DNA of 64,000 bases. It comes from Lachnospiraceae bacterium. GTDB lineage: Bacteria > Bacillota > Clostridia > Lachnospirales > Lachnospiraceae. The translations under genes were made by a program, and so were the position numbers. The notes beneath the pieces are model-generated. The model saw only the letters and a program-made list of their open reading frames with translations. It was not told where the DNA came from and did no database searches. The stretch spans positions 1 through 64,000 of the forward strand of contig JAKSHY010000006.1 in the NCBI GenBank assembly GCA_024399135.1, in the 5' to 3' direction. This document shows, in pieces, positions 16,628 through 25,832 of this stretch (its first letter is position 1; every line of letters starts with the position of its first letter).

Positions 16628-16657
16628 TGGCCGAGGCCAGAAGCACACTGGCCGAGG
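16628..16657 (+). promoter_or_regulatory. Tandem TGGCCGAGG repeats upstream of purF
   Basis: TGGCCGAGG occurs at 16628-16636 and 16649-16657, exactly 21 bp apart (two helical turns), and GGCCAG (16635-16640) pairs with CTGGCC (16648-16653). This GC-rich block is unlike its AT-rich surroundings. It could be a two-site operator or an RNA element in the purF leader; it does not match the B. subtilis PurR box. Confidence 0.45.
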
Positions 16658-16733
16658 TCAACCCCCCTTTTGTTTTAATCTGGAAAGGTCGATCCGTTAC
16701 CAGATGCTTATGAAGATATAATATGGTGACAGA

Positions 16734-18155
16734 ATGAAAAATATTAATTCAGAATCTAATTTATATTATCAGGATTATGATGAAATTCACGAAGAGTGTG
16801 GAGTGTTCGGAGTGTTTGATAACTCAGGCGAGGATGTAGCTCACGATATATATTATGGCCTACTATCCTTGCAGCATAGAGGTCAGGAATCCTGTGGTAT
16901 CGCAACCTGTGATACTCATGGAGAACGTGGGAATCTTTGTCTGGAAAAACAGATGGGACTTGTGACAGAGGTTTTTCATGAAAAGAACTTAAAAGAATTA
17001 AAAGGAAATATGGGAATAGGCCATGTAAGGTATTCGACCACTGGTGTAAGCAGTGTTGAGAATGCCCAACCATTGGCTTATTTTTATAAGAAGGGAACGA
17101 TGGGACTCGTTCACAATGGTAATATAGTTAATTCTATGGAACTTAAGAAATCGCTTTATGATGATGGATATATGTTCAGAGCAACAACTGATTCTGAAGT
17201 GATAGCTTATCTTATATCTAAGGAAAGAGCATGCTCATCATCTATTGAGGAAGCAGTTATTAAGGCTGCACCAAAATTAGTTGGTGGATATGCACTTATT
17301 ATTATGAGCCCAAGAAAGCTAATAGTGGTTAGGGATCCTTTAGGACTTAAGCCGTTATGCATAGGAAAAATGGGCACGAAATATGTTGTGTCTTCTGAAA
17401 GCTGTGCACTTAATGCCATAGGGGCAGAGCTTATAAGAGATGTTGAGCCGGGTGAGGTAATTGTCATCTCGAAGGATGGTCTTAAATCTGACAAATCTTT
17501 GTGCGAAAAGAAGAAGGCTCATTGTGTTTTTGAATACATTTATTTTAGCCGACTTGATTCGGTAATTGATAATATTAGTGTGTTTAGTGCGAGGTTCAAG
17601 GGCGGTCAGGCTCTTGCCAAGGCTTATCCTGTTGAAGCAGATATTGTGACAGGTGTACCTGAATCTGGAATGTGTGCGGCTCAGGGTTATGCGAAGGAAT
17701 CAGGAATCCCTTTCGTTCAGGCATTTCATAAGAACAGCTATATAGGAAGAACCTTCATTAAACCTACTCAAAAGGAGCGAGAATCCGCAGTACATATGAA
17801 GCTTAATGTTTTGGCAGATGTTGTTAAAGACAAGAGAATTGTCTTGATTGATGACTCTATCGTCCGAGGAACAACTATGGCGAATCTTATTACTATGCTA
17901 CGAAAAGCAGGAGCAAAAGAGGTTCATATAAGAATTAGTTCGCCACCTTTCCTTCATCCGTGCTATTATGGTACTGATGTACCTGATAATAGTCAGCTCA
18001 TCGCGAACAAAAAGTCTATTGATGAGATAAGACAGATGATAGGAGCAGATACTTTAGGCTATATGCGAGTTGAGGATCTTAGCGAAATGACAGGTGATCT
18101 TCCTCTTTGTAAGGCATGCTTTGATGGAGTATATCCTACTGAAACTAAGTTTTAA
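16734..18155 (+). CDS. purF: Amidophosphoribosyltransferase PurF
   Basis: 473 aa, B. subtilis-type. The propeptide ends before the glutaminase nucleophile Cys22 (EECGVFGVFD); SLQHRGQESCGIA follows. The phosphoribosyltransferase site is VLIDDSIVRGTT, and late cysteines in LPLCKACFDG fit the 4Fe-4S cluster of this class. It makes phosphoribosylamine from PRPP and glutamine, the first step of purine synthesis. Unusually it lies directly upstream of carA and carB (20 bp gap) rather than in a pur operon, joining two glutamine-amidotransferase steps of purine, pyrimidine and arginine synthesis. Confidence 0.96.
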   Translation: MKNINSESNLYYQDYDEIHEECGVFGVFDNSGEDVAHDIYYGLLSLQHRGQESCGIATCDTHGERGNLCLEKQMGLVTEVFHEKNLKELKGNMGIGHVRYSTTGVSSVENAQPLAYFYKKGTMGLVHNGNIVNSMELKKSLYDDGYMFRATTDSEVIAYLISKERACSSSIEEAVIKAAPKLVGGYALIIMSPRKLIVVRDPLGLKPLCIGKMGTKYVVSSESCALNAIGAELIRDVEPGEVIVISKDGLKSDKSLCEKKKAHCVFEYIYFSRLDSVIDNISVFSARFKGGQALAKAYPVEADIVTGVPESGMCAAQGYAKESGIPFVQAFHKNSYIGRTFIKPTQKERESAVHMKLNVLADVVKDKRIVLIDDSIVRGTTMANLITMLRKAGAKEVHIRISSPPFLHPCYYGTDVPDNSQLIANKKSIDEIRQMIGADTLGYMRVEDLSEMTGDLPLCKACFDGVYPTETKF

Positions 18156-18176
18156 ATATATTCATTGGAGACGAAA

Positions 18177-19295
18177 ATGAAAAATAATGTTGTTAGGAAA
18201 ATTATTTTAGAAGATGGAACACAGTATATTGGTACAGGCTTTGGTTCCCTTGAGGATAAGAAATTAGAGCTTGTATTTAATACATCAATGGTTGGTTATC
18301 AGGAAATTATCTCAGATCCATCCTATACTGATCAGGCGGTTGTTATGACGTATCCGCTTATAGGTAATTATGGAATCAACGACGATGATTTCGAGACTAA
18401 GAATCCATCAATTGGAGCTTTGATTGTCAGAGAATATACAGAAATCCCTTCGAACTTCAGATGTTCAATATCGTTGGGCGACTATATGAAAAAAACAGGG
18501 ATTGCAGGAATAGAGGGTGTAGACACCAGAGAAATCACAAGAAAAATAAGAAATTATGGAAGCTGTAAGGTTTTACTTACAGGAGAAAGCACAACACTTG
18601 AAGAAGGTGTTGAAATTCTCAAAAAATGGGATTTCGCACATGACCAGGTAAGTCGTGTCACATCTCGTGAAATATGGGTATCGGAACCTAATGGTACTAC
18701 GCCAGATGAAGGAAAAGCTTCATGTCACGTGGTGGCTATAGACTGTGGAATGAAGCTTAATATAGTGCGTTCACTTAATAAGCTTGGATGCAAGGTTACA
18801 GTTGTTCCATTTAATACCGATGCTGGTGTTATTGAGAATATGAAGCCAGATGGTATATTTTTGTCGAATGGACCTGGAGATCCTACCGATGTAGTAGAAA
18901 CTATTGAGACTATCAAAAAACTCAAGGGAAAATATCCTATATTCGGAATCTGTTTAGGTCATCAGATGCTCTCATTAGCATATGGAGCTAAAACATATAA
19001 GCTTAAATTTGGTCACAGAGGTGGAAATCACCCGGTTAAGAATCTTCTTACGGACAAGATTGAAATCACTTCGCAGAACCATTCGTTCGCTGTTGATGAC
19101 GAGAGTCTTAAGAATACGAAGCTTATTAAGACTCATATTAATATGTTAGATAATACAATAGAAGGCGTATGTTGCCCTGAAGATAAGGCGTTTAGTATCC
19201 AGTATCATCCCGAGAGTGCACCGGGTCCACAGGATAGTGAATATCTTTTCCATGAATTCGTGAATCTTATGAAGGGAGGATCAATCAATGCCTAA
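18177..19295 (+). CDS. carA: Carbamoyl-phosphate synthase small subunit
   Basis: 372 aa. The N-terminal small-subunit domain ([14 protein letters not shown]) is followed by a class I glutamine amidotransferase with the nucleophile in GICLGHQM and the His/Glu of the triad in [10 protein letters not shown]. It supplies ammonia to CarB for carbamoyl phosphate, feeding pyrimidine and arginine pathways. ATG 18177 follows GGAG at 18167-18170; an in-frame TTG at 18165 lies within that ribosome site and is rejected. Its end overlaps carB by 8 bp. Confidence 0.96.
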   Translation: MKNNVVRKIILEDGTQYIGTGFGSLEDKKLELVFNTSMVGYQEIISDPSYTDQAVVMTYPLIGNYGINDDDFETKNPSIGALIVREYTEIPSNFRCSISLGDYMKKTGIAGIEGVDTREITRKIRNYGSCKVLLTGESTTLEEGVEILKKWDFAHDQVSRVTSREIWVSEPNGTTPDEGKASCHVVAIDCGMKLNIVRSLNKLGCKVTVVPFNTDAGVIENMKPDGIFLSNGPGDPTDVVETIETIKKLKGKYPIFGICLGHQMLSLAYGAKTYKLKFGHRGGNHPVKNLLTDKIEITSQNHSFAVDDESLKNTKLIKTHINMLDNTIEGVCCPEDKAFSIQYHPESAPGPQDSEYLFHEFVNLMKGGSINA

Positions 19296-22200
19296 GCGTA
19301 CTGACATTAAAAGAATATTAGTAATAGGTTCTGGCCCTATAGTAATTGGCCAGGCAGCAGAGTTTGACTATGCAGGAACACAGGCCTGTCTTGCTCTTAA
19401 GGAAGAAGGTTATGATGTAATCCTTTGCAATTCGAATCCTGCAACAATTATGACTGACCCATCAATTGCTGATAAGGTATATATGGAGCCATTAACACTT
19501 GAGTATATGGCCAAGATTATTAGAAAGGAAAGACCTGATGCTATTTTACCTGGAATTGGTGGTCAGACAGGACTTAACCTTGCTATGCAGCTTGCTCAGA
19601 AGGGTGTACTTAAGGAATGTAACGTAGAGCTTTTAGGAACAGACTTTAACAGTATCGAAAGAGCTGAAGACAGAGAATTATTTAAAGAATTGTGTATTGG
19701 CCTGGGTGAGCCTGTTCTTCCATCCTTAATTGCTGAATCTATGGAAGAAGGTCTTGCGGCTGCGAAGGAAATCGGCTATCCAATTGTTGCACGTCCAGCA
19801 TTCACGCTAGGTGGAACTGGTGGTGGATTCGCAGACAACGAGGAAGAACTTAAAGAGATATTAAAGAATGCGCTTGTACTTTCACCAGTACATCAGGTTC
19901 TTATTGAAAAATCAGTTAAGGGATACAAAGAAATAGAATACGAAGTAATTAGGGATTCTAATGATACTGCCATTACAATCTGTAATATGGAAAATATCGA
20001 TCCTGTTGGTATTCATACAGGAGACTCGATTGTCGTATGCCCATCACAGACACTGACTAATAAAGAATATCACATGCTTCGTGACTCTGCTCTTAAGATT
20101 ATAAGAGCACTTGAAATCGAGGGTGGATGTAATGTACAGTTCGCACTTGATCCCAAGTCATTTAATTATTATCTCATTGAGGTTAACCCTAGAGTATCAC
20201 GTTCTTCTGCATTAGCTTCCAAGGCATCTGGATACCCAATTGCCAGAGTTTCTGCGAAGATAGCAGTAGGCTATCGCCTTGATGAAATTCATCTAGCTAA
20301 CACACTGGCATCATTCGAGCCATCTTTGGACTATGTAGTTTCGAAGCTTCCAAGATTCCCATTCGACAAGTTCGCAGATGCTAATAATTCACTTGGAACT
20401 CAGATGAAGGCCACAGGTGAGGTCATGAGTGTTGGAAGAACCATGGAAGAGAGTATTCTTAAGGGAATTCGTTCTTTGGAGATTGGTGTTCATCATCTTC
20501 ATAGTGAGAAGTTCGATGATGCTGATACTAATGAGATGCTTGAGTATATTAAGAAGGGAACTGATGATAGAATTTATGCTATCGCTGAATTGATAAGACG
20601 AGGAACCTCTCTTGATTTAATACATGATAATACTGGCATAGATGATATCTTTGTACGTATGTTTAAACATATTGTGGATATGGAAGAGGTCGTACGTAAT
20701 GCCAAAGATACAGAGGGTGAAAATCTTAGAGACGTTCTTTTTGAAGCCAAAAAAATGGGATTCTCAGATATTGAAATTGCTAAGCTCTGGGGCAGGACTC
20801 CTCATGAAATTTTCGATTTAAGAAAAGAGCTTAATATTTTCCCAAGCTATAAGATGATTGACAGCTGTGCTTCGGAATTTGAGAGCTACATTCCATATTT
20901 TTACTCAACATATGAAGGCGAGAACGAGTCTTTGGTTGATAAGAAAGAAAAAATTATCGTACTTGGTTCCGGTCCTATCAGAATAGGTCAGGGTGTTGAA
21001 TTCGACTATTCAACAGTTCATGCAGTTAAAACTATTCAGGAATCTGGATATCAGGCTATTATCATCAATAATAATCCTGAGACAGTTTCGACGGACTATA
21101 CAACCTCTGACAAGCTTTATTTCGAGCCTCTTTGTGTTGAAGATGTTATGAACATCGTAGAGCTTGAGAAGCCAAAGGGTATTATTGCAACATTAGGTGG
21201 ACAGACAGCAGTTAATCTGGCAGAGCCATTAAGAGAGTATGGAGTAACCATTGTTGGTACAGACTGTGATGCTATCGAGAAGGCTGAGAACAGAGATGCC
21301 TTCGAAAAGGTTCTCTCGGATCTTAATATCCCACAGCCTAAGGGTCAGGCAGTCACTAATATAGAGGATGGAGTTAAGGCAGCATCTGAAATAGGATATC
21401 CAGTACTTGTTCGTCCTTCATTCGTGCTTGGAGGAAGAGCGATGCAGATCGTTTCCAAGGAGAAGGATTTAAGAAATTACTTAAAAACAGCTGTAGAAAT
21501 CGATGAGGACAAGCCAGTTCTAGTTGACAAATATATAAAGGGTCGAGAAGTTGAAATTGATGCTGTATGTGATGGTGTTGATGTGTTCGTGCCTGGAATT
21601 ATGGAGCTCGTTGAAAGAACCGGAGTACATTCCGGAGACTCAATCAGTGTTTATCCACCATTTAGCATTTCTGACAAGGTTAAGGGAACAATTCTTACAT
21701 ATGCTAAGAAATTGGGACTTGGAATAGGAATTATTGGTCTGTTTAATATTCAGTTCATCGTAGATGACGAAGACAATGTATTTATCATCGAAGTAAATCC
21801 AAGATCATCAAGAACAGTACCATTTCTTTCGAAGGCTACAGGTTATCAGCTTGCTGATATTGCAACCAGAGTAATTCTGGGAATTAGTCTTAAAGAGCAG
21901 GGAATTTTTAAGCTTTATCCTGAAGAAAAGGAACGTTGGTATGTTAAGGCTCCTGCATTCTCATTCTCTAAGCTTAAGGGTATGGATGCATATCTAAGCC
22001 CAGAGATGAAGTCAACTGGTGAAGCGATTGGATATGATGAGAAGCTTCATAGAGCCATGTACAAGGCACTTGTTGCTTCCGGAATAAAATTGAAGAATTA
22101 TGGAACTGTACTTGTTACATTAGCTGATGAGGACAAGGAAGAGGCACTTCCTCTTGTTAAGAGATTCTATGATTTAGGATACAATATAGAGGCTACTTCA

Positions 22201-22482
22201 TTGACAGGACAGTTCATGAAAGAGCATGGAATCAGAACTAAGGTAAGGCGCAAACTTTCCGAAGGATCAGATGAGGTACTTCAGTCTATTCGCGCAGGCT
22301 ACGTAAGCTATGTAATTAATACAAGAGCTATCCTTTCGGGTGTTCACTATGAAGATGGTGTAGCCATAAGACAGTGTGCTACTGAAAATAATGTAACAAT
22401 GTTCACGTCACTTGATACTGTAAGAGTACTTCTTGATGTATTGGAGGAGTTAACTATTTCAGTTTCAACTATTGATGCGTAG
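19288..22482 (+). CDS. carB: Carbamoyl-phosphate synthase large subunit
   Basis: 1064 aa, full length. It is a tandem duplication of two ATP-grasp halves: [20 protein letters not shown] begins the first half and [19 protein letters not shown] (residue about 553) the second. GGQTGLNLA and GGQTAVNLA recur in both. The C-terminal MGS-like allosteric domain ends [12 protein letters not shown]. It forms carbamoyl phosphate from bicarbonate, ammonia and two ATP. GGGAGGA precedes the ATG inside carA, so translation is coupled. A small terminator hairpin starts one base after its stop codon. Confidence 0.97.
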   Translation: MPKRTDIKRILVIGSGPIVIGQAAEFDYAGTQACLALKEEGYDVILCNSNPATIMTDPSIADKVYMEPLTLEYMAKIIRKERPDAILPGIGGQTGLNLAMQLAQKGVLKECNVELLGTDFNSIERAEDRELFKELCIGLGEPVLPSLIAESMEEGLAAAKEIGYPIVARPAFTLGGTGGGFADNEEELKEILKNALVLSPVHQVLIEKSVKGYKEIEYEVIRDSNDTAITICNMENIDPVGIHTGDSIVVCPSQTLTNKEYHMLRDSALKIIRALEIEGGCNVQFALDPKSFNYYLIEVNPRVSRSSALASKASGYPIARVSAKIAVGYRLDEIHLANTLASFEPSLDYVVSKLPRFPFDKFADANNSLGTQMKATGEVMSVGRTMEESILKGIRSLEIGVHHLHSEKFDDADTNEMLEYIKKGTDDRIYAIAELIRRGTSLDLIHDNTGIDDIFVRMFKHIVDMEEVVRNAKDTEGENLRDVLFEAKKMGFSDIEIAKLWGRTPHEIFDLRKELNIFPSYKMIDSCASEFESYIPYFYSTYEGENESLVDKKEKIIVLGSGPIRIGQGVEFDYSTVHAVKTIQESGYQAIIINNNPETVSTDYTTSDKLYFEPLCVEDVMNIVELEKPKGIIATLGGQTAVNLAEPLREYGVTIVGTDCDAIEKAENRDAFEKVLSDLNIPQPKGQAVTNIEDGVKAASEIGYPVLVRPSFVLGGRAMQIVSKEKDLRNYLKTAVEIDEDKPVLVDKYIKGREVEIDAVCDGVDVFVPGIMELVERTGVHSGDSISVYPPFSISDKVKGTILTYAKKLGLGIGIIGLFNIQFIVDDEDNVFIIEVNPRSSRTVPFLSKATGYQLADIATRVILGISLKEQGIFKLYPEEKERWYVKAPAFSFSKLKGMDAYLSPEMKSTGEAIGYDEKLHRAMYKALVASGIKLKNYGTVLVTLADEDKEEALPLVKRFYDLGYNIEATSLTGQFMKEHGIRTKVRRKLSEGSDEVLQSIRAGYVSYVINTRAILSGVHYEDGVAIRQCATENNVTMFTSLDTVRVLLDVLEELTISVSTIDA

Positions 22483-22507
22483 AAGTAGTTATACTACTTA
22501 ACTTTTT
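22483..22507 (+). terminator. Terminator after carB
   Basis: AAGTAGT (22483-22489), loop TAT, ACTACTT (22493-22499), then AACTTTTT. It starts directly after the carB stop codon. Confidence 0.65.
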
Positions 22508-22514
22508 AAAATTA

Positions 22515-22728
22515 ATATAGGGCTGTGCTTTTTATTCGGTGCTTCAATGCCAAGTGCAACTATGAATTTGTATGCAAATGGGTATTAACGTACGCAATCG
22601 GTCAAAATTCGCCATCCGGGCTCAGTTTGACCTACCTCGTACGTCCTGTACTCGGTTTGCTGATTGTTGAGACAAATTCATGTTTTACTAGGCATTTACG
22701 CAAATGAATAAAAAGCACAGCCCTATAT
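22515..22728. ncRNA. 214-bp nested inverted repeat: structured RNA or MITE-like element
   Basis: Outer arms 22515-22537 and 22706-22728 (starting ATATAGGGCTGTGC) are perfect 23-bp inverted repeats. Inside, in strictly nested order, AATGCC pairs with GGCATT (22546-22551 / 22691-22696), ATGAATTTGT with ACAAATTCAT (22562-22571 / 22672-22681), GCAAA with TTTGC (22574-22578 / 22656-22660), ACGTACG with CGTACGT (22588-22594 / 22638-22644) and GGTCAAA with TTTGACC (22600-22606 / 22626-22632). The right arm is followed by TTTTTATT. It could be an RNA ending in its own terminator, or a miniature transposable element with TA-rich ends; no protein is recognisable in it. Confidence 0.55.
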
Positions 22729-22844
22729 TTTTATTATAAAAATGTAAGTAGCAGAAAATGGGATGGAGTTATTTGATTTCCTGTTCTAATTTATCGAAAT
22801 AAGATGTTGAGAAAAATCATCAAAATTGATAGTGGAGGGCAGAA

Positions 22845-23152
22845 TTGTTGTGAAAATCAAAGCATAAAACAGATAAAAACAACAATATATAAGATATAAG
22901 GGATTTTGATGTGAACATCACTATAATTCGAATAAGGAAAACAACAAAACAGAAAGAAATGGAAAAATTGTTGTAAAGACAAGCATTTAGCAGGGGAGAA
23001 AAACAACAAATTGGTAGAACCTAGAAAAATTGTTATAAAGATTAATATCTGCAGGAAGAAAAAGCAACAAAGAAAATAGTGTAAGCGAAATTGATGTAAA
23101 TGGAAAATGGTGTCATAAAGAGTGGTGGTAAGCACAAAGTTATTCATTCCTG
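22845..23152. repeat. Five tandem degenerate repeats of 61-62 bp
   Basis: Units begin with TTGnTnT at 22845, 22906, 22968, 23030 and 23091 (periods 61, 62, 62, 61). In the first four units the start is followed about 27-34 bases later by ACAACAA or a one-base variant (for example 22879-22885, 23003-23009), so the units beginning TTGTTGT can form a small TTGTTGT/ACAACAA hairpin. Spacers differ, so this is a diverged tandem array, not a CRISPR. No coding function seen. Confidence 0.65.
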
Positions 23153-23272
23153 CTTGATTAATAATAATCATGTAGCGTGTTGCCCCGTCAAGGGCAAGCC
23201 GCGACGCAGTGCGAAGCACCCTTGACAGGGCAACCGTACATGATTCAATAGTCAACAAGCAGCAATGAATAA
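23140..23272. repeat. 133-bp imperfect palindrome with GC-rich centre
   Basis: Nested pairs: TTATTCATT with AATGAATAA (23140-23148 / 23264-23272), CTGCTTG with CAAGCAG (23150-23156 / 23256-23262), AATCATGTA with TACATGATT (23166-23174 / 23237-23245), GTTGCCC with GGGCAAC (23179-23185 / 23228-23234) and GTCAAGGG with CCCTTGAC (23187-23194 / 23219-23226). The apex (23195-23218) is much richer in GC than its surroundings. A further hairpin TGTCGC-AGC-GCGACA follows at 23276-23290. It looks like a dispersed palindromic repeat or a long RNA stem. Confidence 0.6.
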
Positions 23273-23439
23273 AAGTGTCGCAGCGCGACATATAATGATT
23301 GAGATTTATTTGTATGAAAAATGTAAAAGTTTTGTTTACATATCCAGTATTGTTCATTTTCTTTAGTTTATAGGGATGTTGTGATATATCTGCATAGGTT
23401 TTCTTGATAAACTACGATAATAAAAATTCAAAAAAATTG

Positions 23440-23468
23440 TTGACAATAAACAAACCATGTTATATAGT
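23440..23468 (+). promoter_or_regulatory. Promoter of glnN
   Basis: TTGACA (23440-23445), 17-bp spacer, TATAGT (23463-23468). The predicted start lies at or just before the first ANTAR-type hairpin (23475), so the transcript would begin with the regulatory element. Confidence 0.8.
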
Positions 23469-23474
23469 TCTGTT

Positions 23475-23517
23475 AAAGCAAAGGCGCTTTGGGTTATTCC
23501 AAGGCGTCTCTTTTTTT
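23475..23517 (+). promoter_or_regulatory. glnN leader module 1: ANTAR-type hexaloop hairpin overlapping a terminator
   Basis: Hairpin AAAGC-[AAAGGC]-GCTTT (23475-23490) has a six-base loop with A1 and G4, the recognition pattern of ANTAR proteins. Its 3' half overlaps the terminator GGCGCTTTGG (23483-23492), loop GTTATT, CCAAGGCGTC (23499-23508), then T7. The two structures are mutually exclusive, as expected for protein-dependent antitermination. Confidence 0.75.
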
Positions 23518-23530
23518 AGAAAATTATTAT

Positions 23531-23571
23531 GAAGCAAAGGCGCTTCGGGTAGGACCCGTAGCGCTTTTTTT
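23531..23571 (+). promoter_or_regulatory. glnN leader module 2: second ANTAR-type hairpin and terminator
   Basis: GAAGC-[AAAGGC]-GCTTC (23531-23546) repeats the same hexaloop, with a compensatory A-T to G-C change at the base of the stem relative to module 1. It overlaps a terminator whose arms are 23540-23550 and 23554-23564 (one mismatch), followed by T7. Loop conservation with stem covariation argues for a selected RNA structure. Confidence 0.78.
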
Positions 23572-23610
23572 ATTAGGTTCACATCGGACCGGAAGGAAGG
23601 AGACGAAGTT

Positions 23611-25707
23611 ATGGAAAGAGTACCTGAGTTATACGGAAGTTTAGTATTTAATGACAAGATAATGAGAGATAAGCTTCCAAAGGATATCTACAAGGCATTA
23701 AGAAAGACAATTGAGAAGGGAACACACTTAGAACTTGATGTTGCCAATGCAGTTGCTATAGCAATGAAGGAGTGGGCAGTTGAGAACGGTGCAACACATT
23801 TTACACACTGGTTCCAGCCACTTACAGGTTTCACTGCAGAAAAGCATGATAGTTTCATTTCTCCAACAGATGATGGACAGGTTATCATGGAGTTCTCTGG
23901 AAAAGAGTTAGTTAAGGGTGAGCCTGATGCATCTTCATTCCCTTCTGGTGGAATTAGAGCTACATTCGAGGCTAGAGGATATACAGCATGGGATCCTTCT
24001 TCACCAGCATTTATTAAGGATGGTACATTATGTATTCCTACAGCATTCTGCTCATATACAGGTGAGGCACTTGACAAGAAGACACCATTATTAAGATCTA
24101 TGGATGCACTTAGCAAGGAAGCAACAAGAATTCTTAATCTTCTTGGAAATACAGCAGTTGAAAGTGTTACAACAACAGTTGGACCTGAGCAGGAGTATTT
24201 CTTAATTGATAAGGAAGATTATAAGAAGAGAAGAGATTTAATCTTCACTGGTAGAACATTAATCGGAGCTCCATCTCCTAAGGGACAGGAAATGGATGAC
24301 CATTACTTCGGAGCATTAAGACCAAGAGTAGCTGCTTATATGGCAGACCTTGATAAGGAGCTTTGGAAGTTAGGTATTCCAGCTAAGACCAAGCATAATG
24401 AGGTTGCTCCAGCTCAGCATGAGTTAGCTCCTATCTTTGATACAACTAATGTTGCAGTTGATCATAACCAGTTAACAATGGAAATCATGAAGAAGGTTGC
24501 TAACGAGCATGATTTCGTATGTTTATTACATGAAAAGCCTTTTGCAGGAATCAATGGTTCAGGTAAGCATAACAACTGGTCAATGTCTACTAACACAGGT
24601 ATTAATCTTTTAGATCCAGGAAAGACACCTGCTGAAAATACTCAGTTCCTTGTTTTCCTCGCAGCTGTTATTAAGGCGGTTGATGAATATGCAGATATGA
24701 TGAGATTATCTGTTGCTTCAGCAGGAAACGATCACAGACTTGGAGCTAATGAAGCTCCTCCAGCTATCATCTCAATTTTCTTAGGAGATGAGCTTACAGC
24801 TGTAGTTGATTCAATTGAGAACGATAAGTTCTTTAATAGTGCTAATAGTGTAGTAATGGAAACAGGTGCTTCTGTTATTCCTCATTTCACAAGAGATAAT
24901 ACAGATAGAAACAGAACATCTCCATTCGCATTCACAGGTAATAAGTTCGAGTTCAGATCTTTAGGATCATCAGCATCAGTTGCTACACCTAATATTGTAC
25001 TTAATACAGCAGTTGCAGAAGCACTTTCTCAGTTCTATGAGGTACTTAGTAAGGTTCCGGCAGAGAGCATGAGCAACGCAGTACATGAACTTATTAAGTC
25101 TACTATTATTAAGCATAAGAGAGTAATCTTCAACGGAAATGGTTATACAGATGAATGGGTTGAGGAAGCTAAGAAGAGAGGCTTATATAACCTTAAGTCT
25201 ACACCAGATGTTCTTCCAAGATTACTTGATGAGAAGAATATTAAGTTATTCACTAAGCATGGTATCTATACAGAGACAGAAATCAAGTCAAGATATGAAG
25301 TATTACTTGAGAACTATTCTAAGATTCTTCACATTGAGGCTAAGACATTACTTGAGATGATTTATCATGATTTCGCTCCAGCAGTAGTTAAGTTTACTGA
25401 TTCATTAACTAAGAGCATTCTTAGCAAGAAGCAGGTATCAGATAAGATTCCTACAGCTTCAGAGGAGTCAGAGCTTCTTAAGATTACATCTAAGTATGAA
25501 GCACTTTTGGATGCTACAGCTAAGCTTGAGAGTGATGTAGCTAAGGCTGAAGGACTTACAGATGAGCTTGAACTTGCTAATTACTATCATGATGTTATCT
25601 TTGAGGATATGAGTGCTATCAGAGAAATCACAGATTTCATCGAAGCATACATTCCAGATGAGGATCTTCCATATCCTACATACAGCAAGATCCTGTTCTA
25701 CGTATAA
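23611..25707 (+). CDS. glnN: Glutamine synthetase type III
   Basis: 698 aa, the size of GSIII dodecamers. Glutamate/metal motifs include [26 protein letters not shown] and [32 protein letters not shown] is the GSIII-specific N-terminal block. It makes glutamine from glutamate, ammonia and ATP and is the main assimilatory GS in many Lachnospiraceae. Third-position choices (AAG, TTA, GCA) differ from many neighbours and suggest high expression. GGAAGGAAGGAG precedes ATG 23611. It is controlled by two tandem antitermination modules, and the amt gene follows. A second GS (GSI, 35496) lies 10 kb downstream. Confidence 0.96.
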   Translation: MERVPELYGSLVFNDKIMRDKLPKDIYKALRKTIEKGTHLELDVANAVAIAMKEWAVENGATHFTHWFQPLTGFTAEKHDSFISPTDDGQVIMEFSGKELVKGEPDASSFPSGGIRATFEARGYTAWDPSSPAFIKDGTLCIPTAFCSYTGEALDKKTPLLRSMDALSKEATRILNLLGNTAVESVTTTVGPEQEYFLIDKEDYKKRRDLIFTGRTLIGAPSPKGQEMDDHYFGALRPRVAAYMADLDKELWKLGIPAKTKHNEVAPAQHELAPIFDTTNVAVDHNQLTMEIMKKVANEHDFVCLLHEKPFAGINGSGKHNNWSMSTNTGINLLDPGKTPAENTQFLVFLAAVIKAVDEYADMMRLSVASAGNDHRLGANEAPPAIISIFLGDELTAVVDSIENDKFFNSANSVVMETGASVIPHFTRDNTDRNRTSPFAFTGNKFEFRSLGSSASVATPNIVLNTAVAEALSQFYEVLSKVPAESMSNAVHELIKSTIIKHKRVIFNGNGYTDEWVEEAKKRGLYNLKSTPDVLPRLLDEKNIKLFTKHGIYTETEIKSRYEVLLENYSKILHIEAKTLLEMIYHDFAPAVVKFTDSLTKSILSKKQVSDKIPTASEESELLKITSKYEALLDATAKLESDVAKAEGLTDELELANYYHDVIFEDMSAIREITDFIEAYIPDEDLPYPTYSKILFYV

Positions 25708-25734
25708 AGATAAGAAAAATATATACATGTTTTT

Positions 25735-25775
25735 AACGCAAGGGCGCGTTGGGACTATCCCCCGGCGTGCCTTTG
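25735..25775 (+). promoter_or_regulatory. amt leader: ANTAR-type hairpin with weak terminator
   Basis: AACGC-[AAGGGC]-GCGTT (25735-25750) has A1 and G4 in a six-base loop. It overlaps a GC-rich stem running to CGGCGTGCCTT (ending about 25773) with only TTTG as tail. No promoter is evident between glnN and this element, so it may set how much glnN transcript continues into amt. Confidence 0.65.
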
Positions 25776-25832
25776 TGATTAATAAAGATATAGAAAGCGA
25801 TAAGCTTCTATAAGTTATAGGAGGAGATTATT

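Noticed and set aside
16600-16733. PurR box or purine riboswitch upstream of purF
   Set aside because: No CGAA-containing PurR tandem and no purine aptamer core; only the GC-rich repeat was seen.
22525-22707. 60-codon frame inside the 214-bp inverted repeat
   Set aside because: Its sequence is dictated by the inverted arms; no ribosome site and no protein-like pattern.
22845-23152. CRISPR array suspected from the regular 61-62-bp period
   Set aside because: Repeats are not conserved over 23-37 bases, only end motifs are, and no cas genes are present.
23321-23341. ATGTAAA-AGTTTTG-TTTACAT as a firm operator
   Set aside because: Short AT-rich inverted repeat likely by chance in this composition; mentioned only as an echo of 56628.
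22857-23357. 166-codon open frame on the minus strand across the repeat region
   Set aside because: It lies over the tandem repeats and palindrome; the peptide is Phe/Leu/Cys-rich translation of A-rich repeats with no ribosome site or family match.
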